This document shows, one piece after another, positions 53,230 to 61,827 of a stretch of DNA of 64,000 bases. Under the pieces are notes generated by a model. It saw nothing but the letters and a program-made list of their open reading frames with translations. It did no database searches and was not told the origin of the DNA. Positions within the stretch are counted from its first letter, which is position 1; each line of letters begins with the position of its first letter. Origin of the DNA: an uncultured Butyricicoccus sp. GTDB lineage: Bacteria; Bacillota; Clostridia; Oscillospirales; Butyricicoccaceae. Made by a program: the position numbers and the translations under genes. Location of the stretch: positions 248,001-312,000 of the forward strand of contig CALWBL010000002.1 in assembly GCA_944376065.1 (NCBI GenBank). Reading direction: 5' to 3'.

Positions 53230-54369
53230 ATGACATCAGAACAGATAACAATGCTGACTCAAATGATAACTCAGAATCGTCCGAACACAAACATGTCTAA
53301 CACTCAGAAAGAAGACAGTTCATTTAAGGATATGCTTGATGATAAAAAACAGATTAGCAACACTAAAGAACAAAATAGTGTTCCTGCAAAAAATGAATCA
53401 GAAAATCCTCAAATAAAAGACGATGAAGGAAATATTGCGGCAAAACAGGCACTTCTTGCAAATCTACTCTTTGCGCAAAGTATCACACCTGTAGCAAATC
53501 AGATGAGTCAGCAAGAACCACAATCACCAACTGAAACTGTTATTGACCAAGTCGCACAGTCCGTAATTCAGCCAATGGTTCAAGGTGAATTAGCAAGTAA
53601 TGTTCAAACAGCTATGCAAAATGTGCAGACAAATGAGCAGACAGTTGCTCCGCAAGTTCAAGCAGAAACATCAACTGTTGAATTAGACCAGCAAGTTATT
53701 GAGCCAGAGCAGCAAAATAAAACAAATGTGAATACAGAGTCTGGTCAATTCGTTCAGAACATTGAGAAGCAAACCGAGACTGTACAAACTGCAAATGCTG
53801 AGCAAAACGGTGAAAACGCTCAAGATATGATGCAAGGCAAAACATCACAAGCAAGTGAAAAGCCAGAAGCAGAGCAAACTAATACGGAGGTAGAAGTTCA
53901 AACTCCACTGTTCAAAAATATTGAGAGTACACCGGTAAAAGTTGGAGAAAATACTCCAGTACTTGACACTAAATCACCTAATATGGAGCAAGAACTAAAA
54001 GATATTGTTACATATAATCTAAAACAGTCGGGTGATAAGGTTGAGATTCAGTTAAACCCAGGCAATTTAGGTAAAATAACTATTGAGCTCGTTCAGAAAG
54101 ATGGCAGTATGTCAGTTGTTATGACCGCTGAAAATAGTAAAACTTTATCACTGTTGGCACAGCATGCAGGCGGACTTGAAACTATTATGCAAGAGCGTCT
54201 TGCGCAGCCAGTTCAGGTTTATGTTGAGCAGCAACAGCCTCAACAGCAGTTTGATGATTCCCAGCGTCAGAATCAACAACAACAGCAGCAACAAAATAAG
54301 CAGCCAGGCAAGGACGAACAACAAAACTTTATAGACCAGTTGAGACTTGGTTTATATCAAATGAGTTAA
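53230..54369 (+). CDS. fliK: Flagellar hook-length control protein FliK
   Basis: 379 residues from ATG 53230 (AGGAGGTG upstream; the GTG 53218 lies in the SD). A long Gln/Glu/Asn/Thr-rich disordered ruler (about 20-250), then the Flg_hook domain with the hallmark VEIQLNPGNLGKITIELVQK and MSVVMTAENSKTLSLLAQHA. A poly-Gln stretch follows (about 335-365). It measures the hook and switches FlhB specificity. A second FliK-like protein is encoded at 7282-8703. Confidence 0.92.
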   Translation: MTSEQITMLTQMITQNRPNTNMSNTQKEDSSFKDMLDDKKQISNTKEQNSVPAKNESENPQIKDDEGNIAAKQALLANLLFAQSITPVANQMSQQEPQSPTETVIDQVAQSVIQPMVQGELASNVQTAMQNVQTNEQTVAPQVQAETSTVELDQQVIEPEQQNKTNVNTESGQFVQNIEKQTETVQTANAEQNGENAQDMMQGKTSQASEKPEAEQTNTEVEVQTPLFKNIESTPVKVGENTPVLDTKSPNMEQELKDIVTYNLKQSGDKVEIQLNPGNLGKITIELVQKDGSMSVVMTAENSKTLSLLAQHAGGLETIMQERLAQPVQVYVEQQQPQQQFDDSQRQNQQQQQQQNKQPGKDEQQNFIDQLRLGLYQMS

Positions 54370-54387
54370 TTTTATACGGAGGAAAAA

Positions 54388-55068
54388 ATGAGCGATTTAT
54401 TTACTCCAACAGTGGCAAGAACGGCTAGTGCTTATGCAGCAGCTGGAGCTACTACTTATACTTCTAACACAAATTCTACAACAAAAACCGATTCAAAAAA
54501 TAATGCAGGTTACTTAAACAATTCATCAGCTGATAACCTTACGCTCACTATGGAGCAATTTCTCCAGCTTATGATTGTTCAGTTCCAAAATCAGGATATT
54601 GACAATCCAGCATCTACAAGTGATATGATGAATCAGCTTATGCAGATGTCTACAATTCAGGCTATGGCAACAATGACCGATGCGTCAACAATGACATATG
54701 CTGCATCTCTTGTTGGCAAGACTGTAACAGTAGGTGAATTTACAACAAGCGGTCTAAATGAAATTGTAGGTGTTGTAACTGGTACTGGTACATATGATGG
54801 AGAGCAGGTTATTTTTGTAAATGGCAAAACATATCCTATAACATCAATTATGGCAGTTGGTGAGATTCCAGAGGATGATAAAACAGAGGGTTCAGGTAGC
54901 ACCGAAGGCTCAGGCGGCACAGGAGGTACTGAAGGCACAGACGGAACTGGTGGTACTGATGGTACAGGAGGTACCGAAGGCACAGACGGAACTGACGGCA
55001 CTAATGGTACTGACGGAACCGAAAGCTCAGGAAACACAAATGATACACCAGAAAGTGGTGAAAACTAA
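54388..55068 (+). CDS. flgD: Hook cap protein FlgD with Gly-Thr-Asp-rich tail
   Basis: 226 residues. Hallmark LTMEQFLQLMIVQFQNQDID and PASTSDMMNQLMQMSTIQAM (about 53-95), then SLVGKTVTV and a beta segment to residue 160. Residues 161-226 are an unusual low-complexity tail built from GTDGT/GTEGT units. FlgD caps the growing hook. The tail replaces or follows the short Firmicute C-terminus. It abuts the TIGR02530-type gene with no gap. Confidence 0.92.
   Translation: MSDLFTPTVARTASAYAAAGATTYTSNTNSTTKTDSKNNAGYLNNSSADNLTLTMEQFLQLMIVQFQNQDIDNPASTSDMMNQLMQMSTIQAMATMTDASTMTYAASLVGKTVTVGEFTTSGLNEIVGVVTGTGTYDGEQVIFVNGKTYPITSIMAVGEIPEDDKTEGSGSTEGSGGTGGTEGTDGTGGTDGTGGTEGTDGTDGTNGTDGTESSGNTNDTPESGEN
54880..55050 (+). 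repeat. Gly-Thr-Asp coding repeat in flgD
   Basis: Tandem degenerate GGTACTGAC/GGCACAGAC-type 9-nt units encode GTD/GTE triplets. Copies such as ACCGAAGGCACAGACGGAAC recur within about 70 nt. Confidence 0.8.
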
Positions 55069-55464
55069 ATGATTGAGCGCCTGCAAGCAAATAGTTATAT
55101 TTCGCAGCAGGTCACAAAATCTAAACAAAACGCTGGCACAGCATTTAGTGATCTGCTAAGACAGCGTATGGAAAATGTCGGTTCTGCACCGACAGTGTCA
55201 GATAGTGCTGGGATTGAATTTTCCAAACACGCACAACAGCGAGTTCAGGAGCGCGGAATAGAAATAAGCTCAGATTTGCTCGCACAGTTAACAAGCTCTG
55301 TTCAAAAAGCACAGCAAAAAGGCGCAAAGAATATTCTTGCATTTGATGCTGGTCGTGCATTTATCATAAATGTAGCTCAGAACAGGGTAGTTACAGCAAT
55401 TTCACAAGATGAAATGCAAGACAATGTATTTACAAATATTGACGGTGCTGTTCTTTTAAAATAA
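55069..55464 (+). CDS. TIGR02530-type flagellar operon protein
   Basis: 131 residues. The C-terminal half holds the family pattern GIEFSKHAQQRVQERGIEIS, KGAKNILAFDAGRAFIINV and VVTAISQDEMQDNVFTNIDG. The family lies between flgD and flgE in many Firmicutes; its function is not known. It starts immediately after the flgD stop. Confidence 0.88.
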   Translation: MIERLQANSYISQQVTKSKQNAGTAFSDLLRQRMENVGSAPTVSDSAGIEFSKHAQQRVQERGIEISSDLLAQLTSSVQKAQQKGAKNILAFDAGRAFIINVAQNRVVTAISQDEMQDNVFTNIDGAVLLK

Positions 55465-55495
55465 AAGAAAACAGGTCCTTTGAGGATGTTTTGTT

Positions 55496-55516
55496 TATAT
55501 GTCCGTTTGACATATA
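55496..55516 (+). repeat. Short hairpin in the leader before flgE
   Basis: Inverted repeat TATATGTC (55496-55503) / GACATATA (55509-55516) with a 5 nt loop. No T-run follows, so it is not a terminator. It lies about 37 nt before the flgE ATG. Confidence 0.4.
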
Positions 55517-55553
55517 GCGGTGGCATCGTTTAGAATGAAAGGAAGCACAAGAA

Positions 55554-56660
55554 ATGACAGGTTCAATGTATGCTGCTGTTGCAGGTTTACAGACACATAT
55601 GCAAAAGATGAATGTTATCGGCAACAACATCGCAAACGCAAATACTTATGGATTTAAGCCAGGTGTTACAACTTTCACCGAATCAATGTACACATCTATT
55701 AACACAAGTACAGCAGGCGGTGATTTGCTCGGCGGTACAAATGCTGCTCAGATTGGTTATGGTTCACAAATTGGTACGATTGATATGGCAATGTCCACTG
55801 GTACTCCAGCTCCAACAAACGTAAACTCTCATCTTTATCTAAATGGCAGTGGTTTCTTTTTAGTGGGACCTAAGCCTTCAAATGCAGCAGGCTATCAGCC
55901 AGACCCAAATCAGCTAACTTTAAAGCGCGTTGGTGATTTTGGTATTGATAAAGACGGATATCTTGTTGACTCAAAGGGTAACTGTGTATACGGCTTTATG
56001 CCAATGGGTGACGCAGCTACTGGTGAAGTTGTAAAAGATGCGGATGGAAATATTCAATATGATACATGTCTTCGTCCAATCCGTTTGCCAGTAGCAGCTC
56101 CGGCATCAACAGACCCAAATGCTCCAGAAGAAGGCACTGCACTCTATCCAGATATTCCAGATACAACCACAAATATACCAGATTATATTGGTGGTAATCT
56201 CACGGATGCTGACTTAGAAAATCGTGTTGATATGGAAAGCCTGAATTTAAGCTTTGATAAAAATGGCGTAATCACAGGTGTAACAAATAAGGGTGAGGCA
56301 ATTACTATTGGTGTAATTGCAATCGGCAGTGTTCGCAACCCTAATGGCCTTACTAAGGTAAGTGAGGGCTACTATCAGCCAGGCGGTAACTCTGGTGACG
56401 TTACTGTTGGTGCTGCAAGGGGCGTGTTGGGTGATGTTTACCTAAACAATGTGGCAGACCCTGTAGCAACACCTGGAGCACAGGCTATTACATCAGCAGG
56501 CAGTACAACCATTTTAGCAGGTTGTCTTGAATCATCCAAAACAGATATTTCAACAGAATTTACAGACCTTATCACAACACAGCGTGGCTTCCAGGCTAAT
56601 ACAAAAATTATTACCGTTACAGACGAAATGCTTTCTGATTTGGTAAGCATGAAGAGATAA
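55554..56660 (+). CDS. flgE: Flagellar hook protein FlgE
   Basis: 368 residues. N-terminal D0 motif MYAAVAGLQTHMQKMNVIGN with NNIANANTYGFKP, hook-type NGSGFFLVGPK, and the C-terminal motif SKTDISTEFTDLITTQRGFQ with ANTKIITVTDEML. Shorter than Salmonella FlgE (403). The hook is built under FlgD control to a FliK-set length. RBS AAAGGAAG. Confidence 0.94.
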   Translation: MTGSMYAAVAGLQTHMQKMNVIGNNIANANTYGFKPGVTTFTESMYTSINTSTAGGDLLGGTNAAQIGYGSQIGTIDMAMSTGTPAPTNVNSHLYLNGSGFFLVGPKPSNAAGYQPDPNQLTLKRVGDFGIDKDGYLVDSKGNCVYGFMPMGDAATGEVVKDADGNIQYDTCLRPIRLPVAAPASTDPNAPEEGTALYPDIPDTTTNIPDYIGGNLTDADLENRVDMESLNLSFDKNGVITGVTNKGEAITIGVIAIGSVRNPNGLTKVSEGYYQPGGNSGDVTVGAARGVLGDVYLNNVADPVATPGAQAITSAGSTTILAGCLESSKTDISTEFTDLITTQRGFQANTKIITVTDEMLSDLVSMKR

Positions 56661-56683
56661 AACAAAATTAGTTACATGAAATG

Positions 56684-56713
56684 TATTCTAGGCGTCGCCT
56701 GACGCCTAGAATA
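56684..56713 (+). other. Perfect 13-bp hairpin between flgE and flbD
   Basis: TATTCTAGGCGTC (56684-56696) / GACGCCTAGAATA (56701-56713) with loop GCCT. The next bases are TACCAAAAAGGG, with no U-tract, so it is not a standard terminator. It may protect or process the operon mRNA. Confidence 0.7.
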
Positions 56714-56740
56714 TACCAAAAAGGGAAAAGGTGAAGTACC

Positions 56741-56962
56741 ATGATCAGACTAACAAAGCTTAATAGAGAAGTGTTTTTACTTAACCATATGCAGATTGAA
56801 ACAATTGAAATGATCCCTGAAACTAAAATAATAATGATGAACCATGATTATTTTATCGTTCGAGAAACACCAGAGCGTGTTTTAAAGCTAATAGAAGATT
56901 ACACCGCAAGGGTGCATGATATTTACAGAGAAATCAAGATTTCTGACAAAGCAGGAAATTAA
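56741..56962 (+). CDS. flbD: FlbD family flagellar protein
   Basis: 73 residues with the family pattern MIRLTKLNREVFLLNHMQIE, IEMIPETKIIMMN and YFIVRETPERVLKLIEDY. Found next to flgE and motA in Firmicutes; its role is not defined and it is unrelated to Caulobacter FlbD. RBS AAAAGGTGA. Confidence 0.9.
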   Translation: MIRLTKLNREVFLLNHMQIETIEMIPETKIIMMNHDYFIVRETPERVLKLIEDYTARVHDIYREIKISDKAGN

Positions 56963-56981
56963 AAATAGATTAAACTTAGAA

Positions 56982-57010
56982 TTGACCAATTGACATAAAA
57001 ACAATAAAAG
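56982..57010 (+). promoter_or_regulatory. Weak internal promoter candidate before motA
   Basis: TTGACC (56982-56987), 17 nt, TAAAAG (57005-57010). Fair -35, poor -10. It could give the stator genes extra transcription. Confidence 0.2.
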
Positions 57011-57034
57011 TCGGATTGGAGGAAATAAAATCAA

Positions 57035-57847
57035 ATGAATGTTACATTTATAGGTGGTATTGTAGGTGGCCTTTTGCTGATTCTTGTTGGTATGTCACTG
57101 GATGGCTTAACACCTAATTTTACGCAGCTTGCAAACTTTGGAGATGTGGCAAGTGTTTTCATTGTGCTTGGTGGTACAATGGCAGCAGTTGTAGCAGCAA
57201 ACCCAGGTTCGCGACTGAAAAACTTTGGTAAACATATTGGAATTATATTTAATCAGAAAAGATATAATCCACTGCAAGTAATTGAGGAAATTACAGAGTT
57301 TGCACAGATTGCTCGTAAAAACGGTCTTTTAGCACTTGAAGAACGTGCAAATCAGCTTGAAGATCCTTTTTTTAAAAAAAGTATTATGCTTATAGTTGAT
57401 GGTAATGATTCTGATAAAGTTCGTGATATGCTTATGAGCGATATTGAGCAATTAAGTGCAAGACATGATGACGTTATCGCCATGTATGAGCTTGGCTCAT
57501 CTGCGGCACCAGCATTCGGTATGATTGGTACTCTTATTGGTCTTATCAACATGCTTGCATCTATGGGTGATAATAGCAGCGATATAGGCCCTGCGATGTC
57601 AGTTGCTCTTATTACCACTCTTTATGGTGTTGTTCTCGCTAACCTTGTGTTCAACCCTATATCTAATAACCTTCGTACTCGCGACCAAGAAGAGATTCTT
57701 TGCCGTCAGCTTGTTGTTGAGGGGGTTATGGCTATCCAATCTGGTGAAAACCCTAAGTTTGTTAAAGAAAAACTTGAAGGTTTCCTAGAGCAGAGTGCAA
57801 CAGGAGGAAACGAAGGTGGCAAGAAGAAAAAAGATAAAGGCGAATGA
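57035..57847 (+). CDS. motA: Flagellar motor stator protein MotA
   Basis: 270 residues. Four membrane segments (about 4-22, 34-54, 148-168, 182-202) with a cytoplasmic loop holding charged residues that touch FliG. Family strings: VIVLGGTMAAVVAANP-like near the N-terminus, and PAFGMIGTLIGLINMLASMG before TM3. The C-terminus is Lys-rich. Forms the stator ion channel with MotB. TTGGAGG precedes the ATG. Confidence 0.95.
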   Translation: MNVTFIGGIVGGLLLILVGMSLDGLTPNFTQLANFGDVASVFIVLGGTMAAVVAANPGSRLKNFGKHIGIIFNQKRYNPLQVIEEITEFAQIARKNGLLALEERANQLEDPFFKKSIMLIVDGNDSDKVRDMLMSDIEQLSARHDDVIAMYELGSSAAPAFGMIGTLIGLINMLASMGDNSSDIGPAMSVALITTLYGVVLANLVFNPISNNLRTRDQEEILCRQLVVEGVMAIQSGENPKFVKEKLEGFLEQSATGGNEGGKKKKDKGE

Positions 57848-57880
57848 TTCCACTAATTAACAGAAAGGGATCTGGTTAAA

Positions 57881-58672
57881 ATGAAGAAAAAAAGAAAAGC
57901 CGGTGGCGCAAGCTGGATGGATACATACGGCGATATGGTTACATTGTTGCTTTGCTTTTTCGTGCTTTTGTACAGCATGTCCAGTGTCGATCAGGAAAAA
58001 TGGGCGGCGGTTGTACAAAGCTTTCAGCGTGAAACTGCGTCTGAGACTATGGGTACTCCAGGACAGGGAACTGGCTTAGAGTATAATCTAAATGATTCCT
58101 CAATTAAACCTGATGAAGTAACTGAAGAACAGGTTGCAGAGGCACTTAGTGAAATTGCAGAGAAAGTTGAAGAATATGCTGCACAGAATAATATGCAACA
58201 ACAGATTAGTATAAGCCAAGGTGCAGGATATGTATTTATAACTTTCCAAGATGCTGTGTTTTTTGCAGGAGATAGTTATGATTTATTAGATAGTGGTGCC
58301 AAAGTGCTTGATGTCATAGCGGAGGCAATCAGGCCGCAAGGTGGACTTATTGATGAGCTGCGAGTTATGGGTCATACATCCCAAGGTTCTGCTGATAGGG
58401 CAAATAATCCTGAGGTTGATAGATTTCTGTCATCAAACCGTGCAGCGACAGTAACTGTTTATTTGCAGGAGAAAAATATAGTTGACCCAGACAGACTTGT
58501 TAGTGTAGCATATGGTCAGTGGCGACCAATAGCAGGTTTTGACACCAGTGAAGAACGAGCAAAAAACCGTCGTGTGGAACTTATGATTACTGGAATAAAT
58601 CCAGATAGTATGGAAAGCAGTGTAGACCAGTATTTCACCACACGAACAGGTGATGGGGAAACTCAAGAATAA
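57881..58672 (+). CDS. motB: Flagellar motor stator protein MotB
   Basis: 263 residues. A basic N-terminus, one membrane segment (about 18-38) with the ion-binding Asp18 in WMDTYGDMVTLLLCFFVLL, and a C-terminal OmpA-like peptidoglycan-binding domain (about 125-250: VMGHTSQGSADRANNPEVDR, LSSNRAATVTVYL, NRRVELMI). It anchors the stator to the wall. H+ or Na+ coupling cannot be told from the sequence. Confidence 0.95.
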   Translation: MKKKRKAGGASWMDTYGDMVTLLLCFFVLLYSMSSVDQEKWAAVVQSFQRETASETMGTPGQGTGLEYNLNDSSIKPDEVTEEQVAEALSEIAEKVEEYAAQNNMQQQISISQGAGYVFITFQDAVFFAGDSYDLLDSGAKVLDVIAEAIRPQGGLIDELRVMGHTSQGSADRANNPEVDRFLSSNRAATVTVYLQEKNIVDPDRLVSVAYGQWRPIAGFDTSEERAKNRRVELMITGINPDSMESSVDQYFTTRTGDGETQE

Positions 58673-58691
58673 GTAAAGGATTTGTTAGAAC

Positions 58692-59714
58692 ATGTCAGAA
58701 GTTTTATCACAAAGCCAGATAGACATGCTACTTAACGCCGCACGTATGGGCGAAATGGATGCAAGCCCTGAATCCAAAAAGCCTGAGGAAAAGAAATATC
58801 CTAAGTATGACTTTTACAGTCCGAAAAAATTCACACGAGATCGTCTGAAAATGATAAATAGTATTTTTGAAAGTTATGTTCGTGTTATATCCTCAAGACT
58901 TAATGCAATTTTGCATATGATATGTGAGCTTGAAATAGACTCGGTTGAGGAACAAAGATATTTTGAATTTTCCAACGCGCTTAGCGAAAGAGATGTTTTA
59001 ACTCTGGTTAGTAATACTATGCAAACAGTCCCAGATAAAGACCCTATATTATTCCATATCACAACTGGTATAATGATAAGCATGCTTGATAGAATGCTTG
59101 GCGGTACAGGTGATGTGGAGGGTGAAGTAAATTCGGACTACAAATACACAGATATTGAACTTAGGCTTTATCATGACTTTGTGCAAGATCTTGTGGAAAA
59201 TATGTCTAGTGCATGGAGAAATTATATTAATATTGGATTCAATTTCAATAGAGTTGAGGTAAACCCTACACTTGTGCAACTTATAGGTCTTGATGAAACT
59301 GTTGTTATTGTAGGAATAACAATTAAGACACCTGTGAGCAACGGTAGATTTAGTATATGTTTACCAGGCTCTCTTTTAAGTGATATATTCACCCAGCTTA
59401 ATAGAGAAACAGCAAGTATACAGCAGTCAAACCCTAAAGATAGTGAGGAAATCATGGATTATCTGAGGGATTCTGACCTTGAAATTACAGCAGAGCTGCA
59501 GCATACAACGCTAAGACTAGAAGATATATATCATCTGCACGTTGGAGATGTTATAAATTTAGGCCAGCCAAAGGATTCTAAAGTATATTTGAATATCGGT
59601 GGAAAACGTTGGTTTGATGGTAAGATGGGTGTATATCGAAAAAATAAAGCGGTCAAAATTGATAAAACATATTTCTTGACCGACATGGAAAAAGAGCAGG
59701 ATAAAGGAGAGTAG
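58692..59714 (+). CDS. fliM: Flagellar motor switch protein FliM
   Basis: 340 residues. The N-terminal CheY-binding helix LSQSQIDMLLNA (5-16) is followed by the middle domain (YDFYSPKKFTRDRLKMINSI; GGTGDVEGEVN) and the C-terminal SpoA/FliN domain (LQHTTLRLEDIYHLHVGDVI). It forms the C ring; CheY-P binding changes rotation. RBS AAAGGA. fliY follows 8 nt later. Confidence 0.96.
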   Translation: MSEVLSQSQIDMLLNAARMGEMDASPESKKPEEKKYPKYDFYSPKKFTRDRLKMINSIFESYVRVISSRLNAILHMICELEIDSVEEQRYFEFSNALSERDVLTLVSNTMQTVPDKDPILFHITTGIMISMLDRMLGGTGDVEGEVNSDYKYTDIELRLYHDFVQDLVENMSSAWRNYINIGFNFNRVEVNPTLVQLIGLDETVVIVGITIKTPVSNGRFSICLPGSLLSDIFTQLNRETASIQQSNPKDSEEIMDYLRDSDLEITAELQHTTLRLEDIYHLHVGDVINLGQPKDSKVYLNIGGKRWFDGKMGVYRKNKAVKIDKTYFLTDMEKEQDKGE

Positions 59715-59722
59715 TAGAAAGA

Positions 59723-61012
59723 ATGGGATCTAACATTTTCAGCCCAATGGCAATAGATGCTATTGGTGAAATATTTAATATTAGCCTTGGATCTTCTGCA
59801 ACTGCGGTTTCCAATATGCTCGCAAGGCGTGTGGATATTACTACACCAACCGTAACCGTAGTTTCAGCAAACGAGTTCTCAATCGATAATGTCAAACCTG
59901 CAATAGGTGTAAAAATTGATTATGTTGCAGGTTTAAATGGTAGCAATATTATGCTGCTAAAGCGCCAAGATGTAAGAGCTATAGTTGACATACTTATGGG
60001 AATGGAAACAAAAGATGAGGACTTTGAAATAAATGAGTTAAATCTTAGTGCAATTTCCGAAGTTATGAACCAAATGATGGGTGCAGCATCAACAGCAATG
60101 TCAGACTTTCTTGGTGAGATGGTTAATATCTCTACACCAGAAGCATTTGAAATACAAAGTGTAAACGAACTCATAGATAAATATTTCCCTAGCGAGGGCA
60201 CACTTGTTGTGGTTCGTTTTCAACTTACAATCGAAGACGCTGTTGAAAGTGAATTCATGAGCACACTTACTGTTGATTTAGTTCGTGAAATGTTAAAGGG
60301 CTTTGGAATAAGCGGAGCTGATGTTGGTGATGATAGCTCTCAAACGCAAGGTGTACAAATATCTCAGCCAGATCAGGCAGCTACACAACCACAAATTGCT
60401 GTGCAGCCAGAGCAAGCAGCTGCACAACCTCAAACTTCTGTGCAGCCAGAGCAGCCAACAGTTCAGATGCCACAGCAGCAGCCAGCAGCGACTCAGCAGC
60501 CGCCGCAAATGCAGCAGCCAGTCATTGGGCAGCAACAAACACAAATGCCTCAGATGCCACAAATGCCACAAATGCCACAAATGCAAATGACACCGGATAT
60601 GCAGCAGCAGTATGCAGCGATGAACCAAGGTATGATGTATCCGCCATACCCATATCCACCAATGTATTATATGCAGCAGCCTGAGCCAAAAACTATACAG
60701 ACTTCTGCTCCTTCAATGCCTAAACTTGAGAAAACAAACAACTTAAATGAAGAACAGGCAGGCAACCTTGATTTGCTTATGTCTGTACCAGTTGATATTT
60801 CAGTTGAGATTGGAAGAACTCGTCGCAGAGTTAAGGATATTCTCAACTACACAAAGGGCTCCCTCATTGTTCTGGATAGATTGGCAGGCGATAGAGCAGA
60901 TCTTTATGTAAATGGCAAATGTATTGCAAAGGGCGATATAGTTGTAGTTGATGACAGTTTTGGTCTTAGAATTGCGGAAATAATCGAACCTCTATCTCTT
61001 GAGGATTTATAA
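59723..61012 (+). CDS. fliY: Flagellar switch/CheY-P phosphatase FliY
   Basis: 429 residues. An N-terminal CheC-like domain with two phosphatase sites (D12-E16-N19 in DAIGEIFN; S109-E113-N116 in SAISEVMN), then a Gln/Pro/Met-rich linker (about 205-335, with a QMP repeat), then the C-terminal SpoA/FliN domain (LMSVPVDISVEIGRTRRRVK; YVNGKCIAKGDIVVVDD). It replaces FliN and removes phosphate from CheY. It lacks the FliM-like N-terminal CheY-binding peptide of Bacillus FliY. The linker is much longer than usual. Confidence 0.92.
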   Translation: MGSNIFSPMAIDAIGEIFNISLGSSATAVSNMLARRVDITTPTVTVVSANEFSIDNVKPAIGVKIDYVAGLNGSNIMLLKRQDVRAIVDILMGMETKDEDFEINELNLSAISEVMNQMMGAASTAMSDFLGEMVNISTPEAFEIQSVNELIDKYFPSEGTLVVVRFQLTIEDAVESEFMSTLTVDLVREMLKGFGISGADVGDDSSQTQGVQISQPDQAATQPQIAVQPEQAAAQPQTSVQPEQPTVQMPQQQPAATQQPPQMQQPVIGQQQTQMPQMPQMPQMPQMQMTPDMQQQYAAMNQGMMYPPYPYPPMYYMQQPEPKTIQTSAPSMPKLEKTNNLNEEQAGNLDLLMSVPVDISVEIGRTRRRVKDILNYTKGSLIVLDRLAGDRADLYVNGKCIAKGDIVVVDDSFGLRIAEIIEPLSLEDL

Positions 61013-61080
61013 TATAAAGCACAGCGTAAAAATTTTTAATCAAAAATCAATTTTAAAGAATGTAAAGGATGGATATTAAA

Positions 61081-61446
61081 ATGGCAAAGATTTTATTAGT
61101 AGACGACGCTGCTTTTATGCGAATGATGGTGAAAAACACTCTTAATGAGAACGGTTATACCGACACATATGAAGCATCTGATGGTGCAGAGGCAGTGAAT
61201 AAGTATGCTGAAATTAAGCCTGACCTTGTAATTATGGATATTACCATGCCTAATAAGGACGGTTTGGAAGCACTAAAGGAAATTCGTGCGTCTGACCCTG
61301 ATGCATCTGTTGTAATGTGTTCTGCAATGGGACAGGAGGCAATGGTTATTGAGGCTATTAAGTCCGGTGCAAAGGACTTTATTGTAAAGCCATTTAAGCC
61401 TGAACGTATCATCAAGACAGTTTCCTCTATCGTTGGCGAGCCATAA
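61081..61446 (+). CDS. cheY: Chemotaxis response regulator CheY
   Basis: 121 residues from ATG 61081 (AAAGGATGG upstream; the ATG 61069 is within the SD). A single receiver domain: D8/D9, phospho-acceptor Asp53 in VIMDITMP, the conserved Ser of MCSAMG and Lys of VKPFKPE. CheA-P phosphorylates it and it binds FliM. It lies in the flagellar operon rather than with cheA-cheB. Confidence 0.96.
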   Translation: MAKILLVDDAAFMRMMVKNTLNENGYTDTYEASDGAEAVNKYAEIKPDLVIMDITMPNKDGLEALKEIRASDPDASVVMCSAMGQEAMVIEAIKSGAKDFIVKPFKPERIIKTVSSIVGEP

Positions 61447-61452
61447 GAGTAT

Positions 61453-61821
61453 ATGCTGGAGGATATCCTCTCTTTGATTAGCATGGTGCTTAGTGTTGCT
61501 TTGATATGTTTACTTGCTTACTTTGTTACACGTAAACTAGGCACAACTGGTACGCTTTCGGGTATGCAAAATCGAAGCAACACAAAAATCAAAGTATATG
61601 AGCGTATGGTGTTAGGACCAAATAAATCGCTTATGATTGTTAAAATTTGTGAGCGTTGGCTTGTGCTTGGTGTTTCAAATGAAAATATATCACTTATAGT
61701 AGAGCTCACTGAGGAACAGGCAAAGGCTTTTACAGATAACGATAAAAAAACAGCACCATCTGGTTTTATGGACATTTTTTCAAAAATGTTAGATAATAAA
61801 AATTGTAAGGGAGGGAAATGA
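61453..61821 (+). CDS. fliO: Flagellar biosynthetic protein FliO
   Basis: 122 residues. One N-terminal membrane segment (about 5-26) and a short cytoplasmic domain with KVYERMVLGPNKSLMIVKIC and RWLVLGVSNENISLI. FliO helps assemble the FliP ring. Lies in the usual place before fliP, 6 nt after the cheY stop, with a poor RBS (AAGAG), so probably coupled. Confidence 0.88.
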   Translation: MLEDILSLISMVLSVALICLLAYFVTRKLGTTGTLSGMQNRSNTKIKVYERMVLGPNKSLMIVKICERWLVLGVSNENISLIVELTEEQAKAFTDNDKKTAPSGFMDIFSKMLDNKNCKGGK

Positions 61822-61827
61822 TTAAAA

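Noticed and set aside
54657..55037. Minus-strand ORF rich in PSVP repeats
   Set aside because: It is the antisense shadow of the flgD Gly-Thr-Asp repeat; no RBS and no family.
55470..55520. Terminator between the TIGR02530-type gene and flgE
   Set aside because: Short hairpins occur but without a T-run, and the operon continues on the same strand.
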